A stretch of 64,000 nucleotides of DNA, from assembly GCF_001580615.1 (NCBI RefSeq), contig NZ_LHZC01000050.1, positions 1 to 64,000 of the forward strand. The letters run 5' to 3'. Positions 32,983 to 40,753 of the stretch are shown here, piece after piece. The position numbers and the translations under genes were made by a program. The stretch comes from Acetobacter malorum. Its GTDB lineage: Bacteria > Pseudomonadota > Alphaproteobacteria > Acetobacterales > Acetobacteraceae. The notes beneath the pieces are model-generated. The model ran no database searches. It saw only the letters and a list, made by a program, of their open reading frames with translations, and was not told the DNA's origin. Numbering within the stretch: position 1 is the first letter of the stretch; each line of letters begins with the position of its first letter.

Positions 32983-35244
32983 TTACAGATCTGTGGTGAA
33001 TGAAAATTTGAAGGTTCTGGGCAGTCCCTGCAGCAAATACCCATTAAAAGCAGAAGCCCAGTAACGTGTGTTAGCAATGTTATCGACGCCAAAACGCAAA
33101 GTCAGAGGTTTGTGCGCAACCGCAAATGTATAGCGCGCCCCCAGATCAAACCGTGTCCAGACAGGCAGGTGTTTCGTATTCGCTATATTCACCCACTGCT
33201 TGCCGGTATTTTCCACTCGTCCAACCAACGTTGCGCCACGCAGGAACGGTAGATCATATTCCAGATTTCCGTTGATGGTATAATTGGGAATCCCGATAGC
33301 CGTATGGCCGTTATTTAGCCCCTGTGCCGTACGGCGCAAATCAGCATCAATCAGCGTGGCACCGCCGTTAAAGCGCAGACCGGGCAGGATCTGGCCGTTA
33401 ACACTCAGCTCTGCGCCCCGGTTGCGCTGCAACCCATTTTCCCGAAAGATGAAGGATCCACTATTGCCATACGGTTCCGTGTAGGAATTGGGCTGGGAGA
33501 TCTGATAAAACGCCAGTGTGGTTGTAAAACGTCCGGTATCGTATTTAGCCCCGACTTCATACTGAACACTTTTGAAGGGCGGAAAAATCTGGCCGAGATT
33601 AACCAGATTGGTGCCACTCGCCGTCGGCCCCTGCGACAACCCTTCAATCCGGTTAAAGTAAATGGATGTGCGGCGCGTTGGATGAACCACAAGACCGACA
33701 ACCGGAGTAATCGCACCCTCACTGTAATGCGCAGTCCGTGCGCCATCGCCATACGCATTATATCCGTTAATCAGCATGTTCTGATAACGAAAACCGGCAG
33801 TCAGCGCGACACGCCCCTGCCAGAAGGACATCGTGTCTGAAAAGAACAGACTATAGAGCTGCGTTCTGCTGGTTGGCAGTGGGTTGTCCAGATTGCCGCC
33901 TGTCCAGTTTTCTACCGGGGCCTGAACTGCCGCCGTATTATAAAGATTTGTATCGAAGGGGCTGAGCGCCATGGAATAAGCCGTGCGGCTTTCTTCCCAC
34001 AAAGCAGACCCCCCGGCATTTATTTCATGTTTGACAGGCCCGGTGTCAAAATGGGCGCGGACACCGCCGCGCGTGCTTTCATTTGTCTGCGCATAGGGCA
34101 CATACATGGCCCCTGCAGTGGCGGCCCCGGTTTGAGAATTATGGACCGTCAATGTGGAGTAATTGCCTTTTTCGTCACTCCCAAGACCACCAAAAGCGCC
34201 ATAGAGCGTGACATGTTTTGACAAATCACGCTCGATATTGAGCATGCCGAAAATGTAATTCAGATCATTGTATGTCCAGCGCTGACCGTAATTGTGAGAA
34301 GCATTGGGCACGCGCGGCACGCCCGTCGCATCTGCACCGAGAAACACACCCGGACGGCCGCCATTTACGCCCTGATTTTGGTAATTCATGTCCAGAGAAA
34401 TGCGTGTTTTGTCATCATGCCAGTCAAAATCCGCCCCCAGAGCAACGGAGTGGCGGCGTTCATGATCAATAGAGGTCTGCCCAGACAGACCTGCGACATT
34501 CAACCGCAGACCATACGCTTTGTCCTGCCCAAAACGCCGCCCTACATCCAGACTGCCACCGCCAACGCCCTGGTTGGCGTAATCTCCCGTCAGACGAGTA
34601 ATGGGCGTATTCTGGGCGTGTTTGAACATCAGGTTAATGTTCCCGCCAATGGCCGTCCCGCTGGGAGCAGCCCCATTCAGGAACGCGCTCGCACCATTGA
34701 GCACCTGAACCTGATCATAAAGCTGTGGAGACACAAGCTGCCGAGGCGTGATGCCGTAAAGGCCGTTAATCGCGACGTCATCCCCATACACAGGAAAACC
34801 CCGGATAACGAAAATTTCCGAGAAGTTGCCATAGCCATATGTGGTGCGGACTGAGGGATCATTCTCCAGAACCTCGCCCAGCGTCTGGGATTGCTGGTTG
34901 AGGATCAGGCTGGACGTATAGCTCCGGATGTTAAACGGCACATCCAGCCCCTTCTTGGTCCCCAATGCCCCAAGCTGGCCACCACTGATGACTTCCATCT
35001 GATTACGGCGGCGGGCCGTGACCAACAGGTTTTCATCTTTCTGTGACTCTGCTGCCGGCGTCTGCGCTTGTTGGGCTTTTTTAACAGGCGCGGCCTTATC
35101 TGCTGCCGTTTTCTGTGGCGCAGTCACTTCCTGTTGTGCAGCAAAAGCAGCACCATTGAAGACCGCAACTGTTGCCAGCAAGAACGCAACCCGCCCTACA
35201 CTGTGCAGTGAAAGAAGGACCGGCAGGCGACCACGCATCATCAT
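32983..35244 (-). CDS. TonB-dependent siderophore receptor
   Basis: A 753-aa outer-membrane beta-barrel for ferric-siderophore uptake. A signal peptide (VGRVAFLLATVAVFNGAAFA) is followed by a Lys/Ala/Gln-rich spacer with the TonB-box region (ENLLVTARRR). The plug domain has QTLGEVLENDPSVRTTYGYGNFSEIFVIRGF kept in parts, and QVQVLNGASAFLNGAAPSGTAIGGNINL. The 22-strand barrel ends with the usual aromatic terminus (TFKFSFTTDL). The start at the ATG run 35244 places the signal correctly; an ATG 36 nt upstream (35280) is possible. It is divergent from a PepSY operon, a common iron-uptake pairing. Regulation by Fur or Irr is expected, but no box is clear. Confidence 0.92.
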   Translation of the reverse strand: MMMRGRLPVLLSLHSVGRVAFLLATVAVFNGAAFAAQQEVTAPQKTAADKAAPVKKAQQAQTPAAESQKDENLLVTARRRNQMEVISGGQLGALGTKKGLDVPFNIRSYTSSLILNQQSQTLGEVLENDPSVRTTYGYGNFSEIFVIRGFPVYGDDVAINGLYGITPRQLVSPQLYDQVQVLNGASAFLNGAAPSGTAIGGNINLMFKHAQNTPITRLTGDYANQGVGGGSLDVGRRFGQDKAYGLRLNVAGLSGQTSIDHERRHSVALGADFDWHDDKTRISLDMNYQNQGVNGGRPGVFLGADATGVPRVPNASHNYGQRWTYNDLNYIFGMLNIERDLSKHVTLYGAFGGLGSDEKGNYSTLTVHNSQTGAATAGAMYVPYAQTNESTRGGVRAHFDTGPVKHEINAGGSALWEESRTAYSMALSPFDTNLYNTAAVQAPVENWTGGNLDNPLPTSRTQLYSLFFSDTMSFWQGRVALTAGFRYQNMLINGYNAYGDGARTAHYSEGAITPVVGLVVHPTRRTSIYFNRIEGLSQGPTASGTNLVNLGQIFPPFKSVQYEVGAKYDTGRFTTTLAFYQISQPNSYTEPYGNSGSFIFRENGLQRNRGAELSVNGQILPGLRFNGGATLIDADLRRTAQGLNNGHTAIGIPNYTINGNLEYDLPFLRGATLVGRVENTGKQWVNIANTKHLPVWTRFDLGARYTFAVAHKPLTLRFGVDNIANTRYWASAFNGYLLQGLPRTFKFSFTTDL

Positions 35245-35367
35245 GATTAATCCAAAATTAAAGACTGACCGCGCCTCCATAAGCGCAATTAAGAGACATT
35301 CGCAATATTATTTTATGATTTCCTCATCTGTCCGGGGTTTACAGCGGTCGCGTGACTACTTAGCAAC

Positions 35368-35706
35368 ATGAGAATGAGTCGCACAAAAACCCCGGGCATA
35401 ACTCTACCTTCCGCCCAGCCTGTCACCAGGAAAAACCAGAAGCGTCAGGCCGTTTTCCGGCGGCTTGGTTTGCTGGCTGTTGTCTGTGCGCTCTCCTTTC
35501 TGACAGCCCATCTGATCATGCTGGATACCCAGCGCCTCCCGTTTGAAGACATGCGACTGAAAACGGATCTGGGCGGTATGGTGATCGCAGCGCTTTTCCC
35601 TCTTCTTGTTCTGGCTGGATTTGCCGGACGCCGCCACTGGTGGGGGCTGATCCTTGGCCTCGTGGCCTGTGGCTCCGCAGTCCTTGCCGGTCTTCTTCCG
35701 TTGTGA
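35368..35706 (+). CDS. Small DUF3649-like inner-membrane protein
   Basis: A 112-aa membrane protein with three hydrophobic helices (VFRRLGLLAVVCALSFLTAHL, GMVIAALFPLLVLAGFAG, WWGLILGLVACGSAVLAGLL). Size, topology and position directly ahead of a PepSY-TM gene and beside a TonB receptor match the DUF3649 proteins of iron-uptake operons. The assignment is by context and topology, not a diagnostic motif. Confidence 0.6.
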   Translation: MRMSRTKTPGITLPSAQPVTRKNQKRQAVFRRLGLLAVVCALSFLTAHLIMLDTQRLPFEDMRLKTDLGGMVIAALFPLLVLAGFAGRRHWWGLILGLVACGSAVLAGLLPL

Positions 35707-35721
35707 TGAAAAAGACGACGC

Positions 35722-37197
35722 ATGCGTGAAACACTACGGGTGCATATGGGGTGGCTCCATAGCTGGGTTGGCTTTCTGGCCGGGCTGCTACTGGCCTGTG
35801 TTTTTGCGTCCGGTACGCTGGCTGTATTTGATACGGAAATCACCCAGTGGATGCAGCCCGAAGTCTCACTGACACAGGAAACCTCCCTTACCCCCACCGC
35901 CCTGCAGGCCGCTGCGCAGACAATTCAGGCTGAAGAGGGGAAAGGGCTTTCCGCGTTCCTCACCCTGCCCTCACACCGAGACCCCGTTCTGCGGGTTCTC
36001 CATTATGATGGGTATGAGTTTGTCGGCACCGCGCTGAATTCAGAAACCGGAGCAGTCTTCCCGGCCCGCGAGACGGCTGGCGGCCAGTTTTTCTATAATT
36101 TCCATTTCTCGCTGCGGGGCGGCAATCAGCCCGGCGTGCAGATTGTCACCTTTCTGGGGCTTTGCCTTATGGTGGCTATTGGCTCCGGGCTTGTCATCCA
36201 CATCAAGGCGCTTTGGCCCGACCTCATCCTGTTCCGCCCGTTTGGGGCACGCCCACGCGCCTGGGTCGATGCTCATCTGATTGCAGGCGTGCTGTTCCTG
36301 CCGTTTATTGCTTTCATGGGCTATACGGGCACTGCAATCCATGCGCGGGTGCTTCTCCCCGCAGAGCCATTTTTCCGCTCGCACACGGCAGCGCCGCACA
36401 AAAAGGAAAAGACCGCCCCCAAAGGGCGCGTGTTGCAGGCAGGCCCGTTGCCTCCGCCGCTTGCTCCTTTAATTGCACAGGCACGGGATATTCTGCGGAG
36501 CCCTGACGGTAATCTCGTTTTGTTTACACCGGACGAAGTGCATATTTTCAAAAGCGATGCGTTCGGCCCGTTTCTGACAAGAGACCATGTGGATTTCAGC
36601 CGCAAAGACGGACACCTCCTGCGCTCTGTAACGCAAAGCCCTCCGGCTGTTGCGACCATGCAGCTTGTGCGTGGGCTCCATTATGCCCGTTATGCGCCTC
36701 TCCCTTTGCGCTGGCTGTATTTCCTCTCCGGGTTAGCGGCAACCGCTCTGGCAGCAAGCGGATTGGTCGTGTTTCTCATGAAACGTCGACGTTCATCGGG
36801 TGAGCAGTTTTTCTTCCGAGTGGCAGAAGCCCTGACCATGACGACAGTTGTGGGCTTTCCTACCGCAACACTCGGGGTTTTCTGGGCCAACCGTTGCCTG
36901 CCAACTGCACTCTCCGGCCGCGCGATGATGGAAATTGATCTCTTCTTTATCGTGTGGGGCCTGTGCGCTGCGCATGCTCTGCTTCTCTCTTTGACGCGCC
37001 TTGCTGCCTCCGGCTGGCGTCAGCAACTCGGGGTGCTTGCTGGAGCCGGATGCGGGCTTCCGGTGCTGGATCTGGCCTCGCGTTCGCATGCATGGGGGCA
37101 AGGCGCTAGCGTCTTCATGGCAGCGGATGCGCTGGCATTTCTCACGGGACTTATCGCGCTCTGCGCACTGCTGAAATTACGGGAACCTGCTGCATGA
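35722..37197 (+). CDS. PepSY-associated transmembrane protein
   Basis: A 491-aa inner-membrane protein. The first helix begins MGWLHSWVGFLAGLLLACVF, with the H-x-W/WxG pattern of the PepSY_TM family. A large periplasmic region with PepSY-like sequence follows, then further helices (~residues 145-170, 190-215, 330-355) and a C-terminal cluster of four. Family members are linked to reductive release of iron from siderophores in the periplasm. It lies 15 nt after the small membrane gene and overlaps the next gene as ATGA. Confidence 0.85.
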   Translation: MRETLRVHMGWLHSWVGFLAGLLLACVFASGTLAVFDTEITQWMQPEVSLTQETSLTPTALQAAAQTIQAEEGKGLSAFLTLPSHRDPVLRVLHYDGYEFVGTALNSETGAVFPARETAGGQFFYNFHFSLRGGNQPGVQIVTFLGLCLMVAIGSGLVIHIKALWPDLILFRPFGARPRAWVDAHLIAGVLFLPFIAFMGYTGTAIHARVLLPAEPFFRSHTAAPHKKEKTAPKGRVLQAGPLPPPLAPLIAQARDILRSPDGNLVLFTPDEVHIFKSDAFGPFLTRDHVDFSRKDGHLLRSVTQSPPAVATMQLVRGLHYARYAPLPLRWLYFLSGLAATALAASGLVVFLMKRRRSSGEQFFFRVAEALTMTTVVGFPTATLGVFWANRCLPTALSGRAMMEIDLFFIVWGLCAAHALLLSLTRLAASGWRQQLGVLAGAGCGLPVLDLASRSHAWGQGASVFMAADALAFLTGLIALCALLKLREPAA

Positions 37198-37487
37198 CTT
37201 TCCTGCTCGTGCTCGCACTGTGGAGCGCTGCCTTCTGGTGCCACGAATGTTTGCAGCCCAGAACACGTACCGCTTTCCCCCGGCAAACCGGCGCTGTGTC
37301 TGTTAACCAGATTGTCCGGGCGCTGACCCCCTGCCTCGCGCTAACCCTCTGCCTGTTTGAGGATCCGGCTCTTGGCATTTTTTACTGGCTAGGCCTAGGC
37401 TCTACGGCAGGACTTGGGACCAGTGTGCTTATGGCTGTTCTTAAACAAAAACGGGGTCTTGCCCGGATGAGCAAGACCCCGCTTTAA
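37194..37487 (+). CDS. DUF3325-like small membrane protein
   Basis: A 97-aa protein with three short helices (FLLVLALWSAAFWCHE, IVRALTPCLALTLCLFE, GLGSTAGLGTSVLMAVL), the DUF3325 topology, which usually closes DUF3649/PepSY operons. The start overlaps the PepSY stop (ATGA). The 3' coding end forms half of the terminator hairpin at 37452-37481. Confidence 0.65.
   Translation: MTFLLVLALWSAAFWCHECLQPRTRTAFPRQTGAVSVNQIVRALTPCLALTLCLFEDPALGIFYWLGLGSTAGLGTSVLMAVLKQKRGLARMSKTPL
37452..37481. terminator. Terminator overlapping the end of the PepSY operon
   Basis: CGGGGTCTTGC (37452-37462) pairs perfectly with GCAAGACCCCG (37471-37481) over an 8-nt loop. It lies inside the last codons of the DUF3325-like gene and is followed by CTTT; A-rich sequence on its other side lets it serve the convergent S10 peptidase gene too. 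Confidence 0.75.
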
Positions 37488-37538
37488 AAGCCGAGACAAG
37501 CACAGGAATTTTCCTGCACCCAGCCCCACATTTTCTTA

Positions 37539-39221
37539 TTACTTTGCTGCCGGAGCCGGAGCGCCGTGCGTCTGCGTGATAAACTTTGCGACGTTATCAT
37601 GCAGCTGCGTCAGAGATTTCTCATTCGCATAGACCATGTGCCCGGATTCATACTGCACAATCTGAATATTATTGCTTAGCTCACGCGAAATGGGCAGATG
37701 CTTCATTTCATAAATACCCTCGAAATACGGGGTCCCGAGGTCATAATAGCCCTGATTAAGCATCACTTTCAGACCAGGATTATGCTTCATGGCTGAGGCC
37801 AGATCCGGCAACACATTGACCGCACCGTGGATCGGGAAATCCGTATTGGGCTGTTTGTGTGAGAAATCCCATTTCATGATGGCATCAGAGAAGAATTTGT
37901 ATTCCTGATACCCATCCCCAAAGGCTGGGGAATTGCCATAATGCAGCGTGTTGCGGGCATAATCATTAAAGGCCGCGATATAGGCAGAAGACATGGCGGA
38001 AGACTGCGGATCGTAATAGGAGAACTGGGACAGCTTATCCATGGTCGGACCAGAGAAGCGGCTGTCCAGACGGCCTGTATCCAGATCCTTATCGCCCTGC
38101 AGGGTTTTTTCAAACTCCCCGCCATTAATCCGCAGGTCGGCCTTCTTAATGTAATCTACCGGAAGGCCCGTATAGTCGTGCAGCTTCAGGGCTGTCGCAT
38201 CACGCTGCGCGTCAGAAATGGCGTTGCCTTCCTGCAGGGCCGCTGTGTAGTCAGTCAGCGCAAAATGCTCGACTTCTTTCAGAAACGCCTTGAGGTCCGG
38301 ATGCTCGGCAGGAAGACGCTTGTGATACCACGCCGTTGCGGCGTAGCTCGGCAGGGCCAGCACATAAGGCTGATCGATTGACGGGTTCATGGCGACCCCA
38401 TCAATGTCATTGTCGTAGTTCATGATCTGCGAAAGCAGAATCACGCCGTTCAGATCAATGCCTTTATCGTCAGCCAGCTTGTTCGCCACAATTGCGGAAC
38501 GCGTTGTGCCGTAGCTTTCCCCAAACAGATATTTGGGAGAGTTGTAACGCCCGAAACGAGAGAGGAACTGGGCGATGAAGTCGGTAAACGCGCCGGCATC
38601 CGGGTCCGTACCCCAGAACGCCTTTTCTTTATCCTTGCCGATCAGACGGCCGTAACCGGTGCCGGGAGCATCGATAAACACCAGATCAGACACATCCAGC
38701 AGGCTGTCATTATTATTTACAATGGCGTAGGGCGCGGCGGGGGTATGGCTATCGTCCGCTGTCACCACCCGTTTCGGGCCAAAGGCGCCCATATGCAGCC
38801 ATACGCTGGAGGAACCGGGGCCACCATTATAAACAAACGTGATGGGCCGGTTTTCCGGGCGCACACCCTTCTTGAAATAGGCCACGTAATAGATAGATGC
38901 GGCGGCCTCCGGCTGCTTTTTGTCTTTGTCCGCATCCGGGCCTTCGGAATCATCCCAGCCGCCCTTATGGACGATCAGGGTGCCGGACACGGCTTCATAA
39001 TCAATATGCGCCCCATGCACGGTCACGGACCCGCTGGAGGTCACGCTCTGCGGTTTACCCAGAAAATCTTCTACGCTGACTTTCTGTTTTGCTGCATCAG
39101 CCGCCTGATGGGTATCTTCCGCCAAAGCAATCGGCTGAACGGCTACACCGGCACCCGCTGCCAGCACAGAAACCGTGGCCAGCAACCCGGCCAGCTTCAA
39201 ACCTGTCTGTTTTTTCCGCAC
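37539..39221 (-). CDS. Exported S10 serine carboxypeptidase
   Basis: A 560-aa periplasmic peptidase of the S10 family. A signal peptide (LAGLLATVSVLAAGAGVAVQPIALAE) is followed by FVYNGGPGSSSVWLHMGAFGP (oxyanion region), YLFGESYGTTRS (Ser nucleophile), GYYDLGTPYFE (Asp) and VQYESGHMVYAN (His). S10 enzymes are common in acetic acid bacteria and remove C-terminal residues at acidic pH. The start is GTG at 39221: an in-frame stop lies just upstream and AGGA is 9 nt before it. A TATTATAAC-like AT-rich stretch at about 39240-39256 could hold the promoter. Confidence 0.92.
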   Translation of the reverse strand: MRKKQTGLKLAGLLATVSVLAAGAGVAVQPIALAEDTHQAADAAKQKVSVEDFLGKPQSVTSSGSVTVHGAHIDYEAVSGTLIVHKGGWDDSEGPDADKDKKQPEAAASIYYVAYFKKGVRPENRPITFVYNGGPGSSSVWLHMGAFGPKRVVTADDSHTPAAPYAIVNNNDSLLDVSDLVFIDAPGTGYGRLIGKDKEKAFWGTDPDAGAFTDFIAQFLSRFGRYNSPKYLFGESYGTTRSAIVANKLADDKGIDLNGVILLSQIMNYDNDIDGVAMNPSIDQPYVLALPSYAATAWYHKRLPAEHPDLKAFLKEVEHFALTDYTAALQEGNAISDAQRDATALKLHDYTGLPVDYIKKADLRINGGEFEKTLQGDKDLDTGRLDSRFSGPTMDKLSQFSYYDPQSSAMSSAYIAAFNDYARNTLHYGNSPAFGDGYQEYKFFSDAIMKWDFSHKQPNTDFPIHGAVNVLPDLASAMKHNPGLKVMLNQGYYDLGTPYFEGIYEMKHLPISRELSNNIQIVQYESGHMVYANEKSLTQLHDNVAKFITQTHGAPAPAAK

Positions 39222-39332
39222 GAGAGATCATCCTGTCAGACTATGTTATAATATAGCTTGAATATCAGGAAGTGTGGCGTTCGGCCAGTCTGTTTACATT
39301 TAGCAACAAACCCCATTACGGGCGGCCCTGCC

Positions 39333-40271
39333 TTACCCTGCCAGCCCGACTCCGGCCGCAGCGAAATAGCGATTAACGGCGGTGCACATCGCCCCTGCTA
39401 CCATAGCCCGGTGTCCGGCCTGCCTCAGGGCGGCTTCATCCAGCCGGTTGGACATAAAGCCCATTTCCACCAGAACTGACGGGATCTGCGCCGATTTCAG
39501 CACTGCAAACGCGGCGTGCCGGTGGGGATGCGACAACAGATTGATGCGAGACTGAAAAGACGCCACGACAGCGCTGGCCATATGGGCAGACCCGCGCCGG
39601 GCCTCTTCTGTCACCAGACTGGCCAGAATCTGCTGCACTTCCGGTGATGTGCCCTGCACGAGAGGACCACCATACCGGTCCGCGCTGTTTTCTGTTTTTG
39701 CAAGATCCGCCGTCTGACTGTCCGACGCCCCATGGGAGTGCGTATAGACACTGGCCCCGCGCACCCCGGCATTATGCAGAGCATCTGCATGCATAGAGAT
39801 AAAGAGCGATGCCCCGTGCTCCTGCGCCAGTTCCACACGCCCATCCAGCGGTACAAAATGGTCAGTAGTACGCGTCATGGCTACGCGATAACGGCCGGTG
39901 GCCAGAAGCTGCTGACGCAATTCTGTGGCCGCAGCTTCCGCCACATGTTTTTCATACGTCCCGGTATAGCCAATAGCACCGGGATCTTTCCCCCCATGGC
40001 CGGGGTCCAGCATAACCAGCGGCAACGCTGGCCGGGCTTTACCAACAATGGCTGGGGCGTGAAGTGTTTGCCCGGTTGCATGACGCGCCGTGCCTGCGGC
40101 CTGCGCCTGCGTGGTGAGCAAACCAGTCGTCAGCAGCCCGGCACCCGTTATCAGAAGTCCGCGCCGGTTGAGGGAATTTTGTGCGGGATGTGGAGCATGT
40201 AGCCCGGCAGTGCGGGCGGACCGCTCGGCCATCAGAAAAAAACCGGCTGTTTTTTCGGATTCTGACGTCAT
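39333..40271 (-). CDS. N-acetylmuramoyl-L-alanine amidase with Tat-type signal
   Basis: A 312-aa zinc amidase (amidase_3/AmiC type) that cuts peptide stems from murein during cell separation. VMLDPGHGGKDPGAIG holds the first His, YEKHVAEAAATEL the Glu, LFISMHADALHN the second His and SVLVEMGFMSN the catalytic Glu. The N-terminus has NRRGLLITGAGLLTTGLL with a twin-arginine pair, so Tat export as for E. coli AmiA/AmiC is likely, although a Ser/Ala-rich 35-residue n-region precedes it. It is divergent from rne; the 480-nt gap belongs mainly to the rne leader. Confidence 0.92.
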   Translation of the reverse strand: MTSESEKTAGFFLMAERSARTAGLHAPHPAQNSLNRRGLLITGAGLLTTGLLTTQAQAAGTARHATGQTLHAPAIVGKARPALPLVMLDPGHGGKDPGAIGYTGTYEKHVAEAAATELRQQLLATGRYRVAMTRTTDHFVPLDGRVELAQEHGASLFISMHADALHNAGVRGASVYTHSHGASDSQTADLAKTENSADRYGGPLVQGTSPEVQQILASLVTEEARRGSAHMASAVVASFQSRINLLSHPHRHAAFAVLKSAQIPSVLVEMGFMSNRLDEAALRQAGHRAMVAGAMCTAVNRYFAAAGVGLAG

Positions 40272-40283
40272 GACGAGGCTCAC

Positions 40284-40753
40284 ACTTCTCTAATTGGGGC
40301 GATCCTGCACACAGATAATGTCGAAACCGTGTCAAGGCCAGAGAGATGCAAAACAGTGTTGCTGAATGGCTTGCGGTTTGTTGCTGTTTAGGTCATGGTC
40401 GGCAAGCATGGCTCAAGGCAGGATTGCCCGTCATGCATCCTGTTTCCGCTCCTTTAGAGTTTAAAGGCGCGGCTGGCGTTTAACCGCCGCCCAGCGCAGA
40501 TGGGAGCAGGAAACATTGGTTGAAGGATACATGACTATCGTCAGGGCCACGATCTTGGAGTGCATGACCAGACCGGAGACAGCATCCTGTTTCCGCGCCT
40601 CTGCTGTCACCTCAGCGCCTGGCCTGACATCCGCCTCTCATTTTCTCACACGTACAGACCTATGCCTGTCGGAAGCGTCCCCCTCCCGTGTCCAGCCGTC
40701 CAGACGGCTCCACCGGATAGGCCGGCCACCGGCACGCCGGAGTTTTTCTTTTT
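40284..40753 (+). promoter_or_regulatory. Long intergenic leader upstream of rne
   Basis: 470 nt without a convincing gene. It holds a hairpin at about 40446-40472 (CCTTTA-GAGTT-TAAAGG extended by CCGC/GCGG), a 15-nt exact direct repeat GCATCCTGTTTCCGC at 40435-40449 and 40582-40596, and GC-rich inverted sequence next to the rne start followed by a T-rich run. RNase E genes often have long 5' UTRs through which the enzyme controls its own mRNA; that this holds here is inferred. The amidase promoter must also lie in this gap. Confidence 0.5.
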
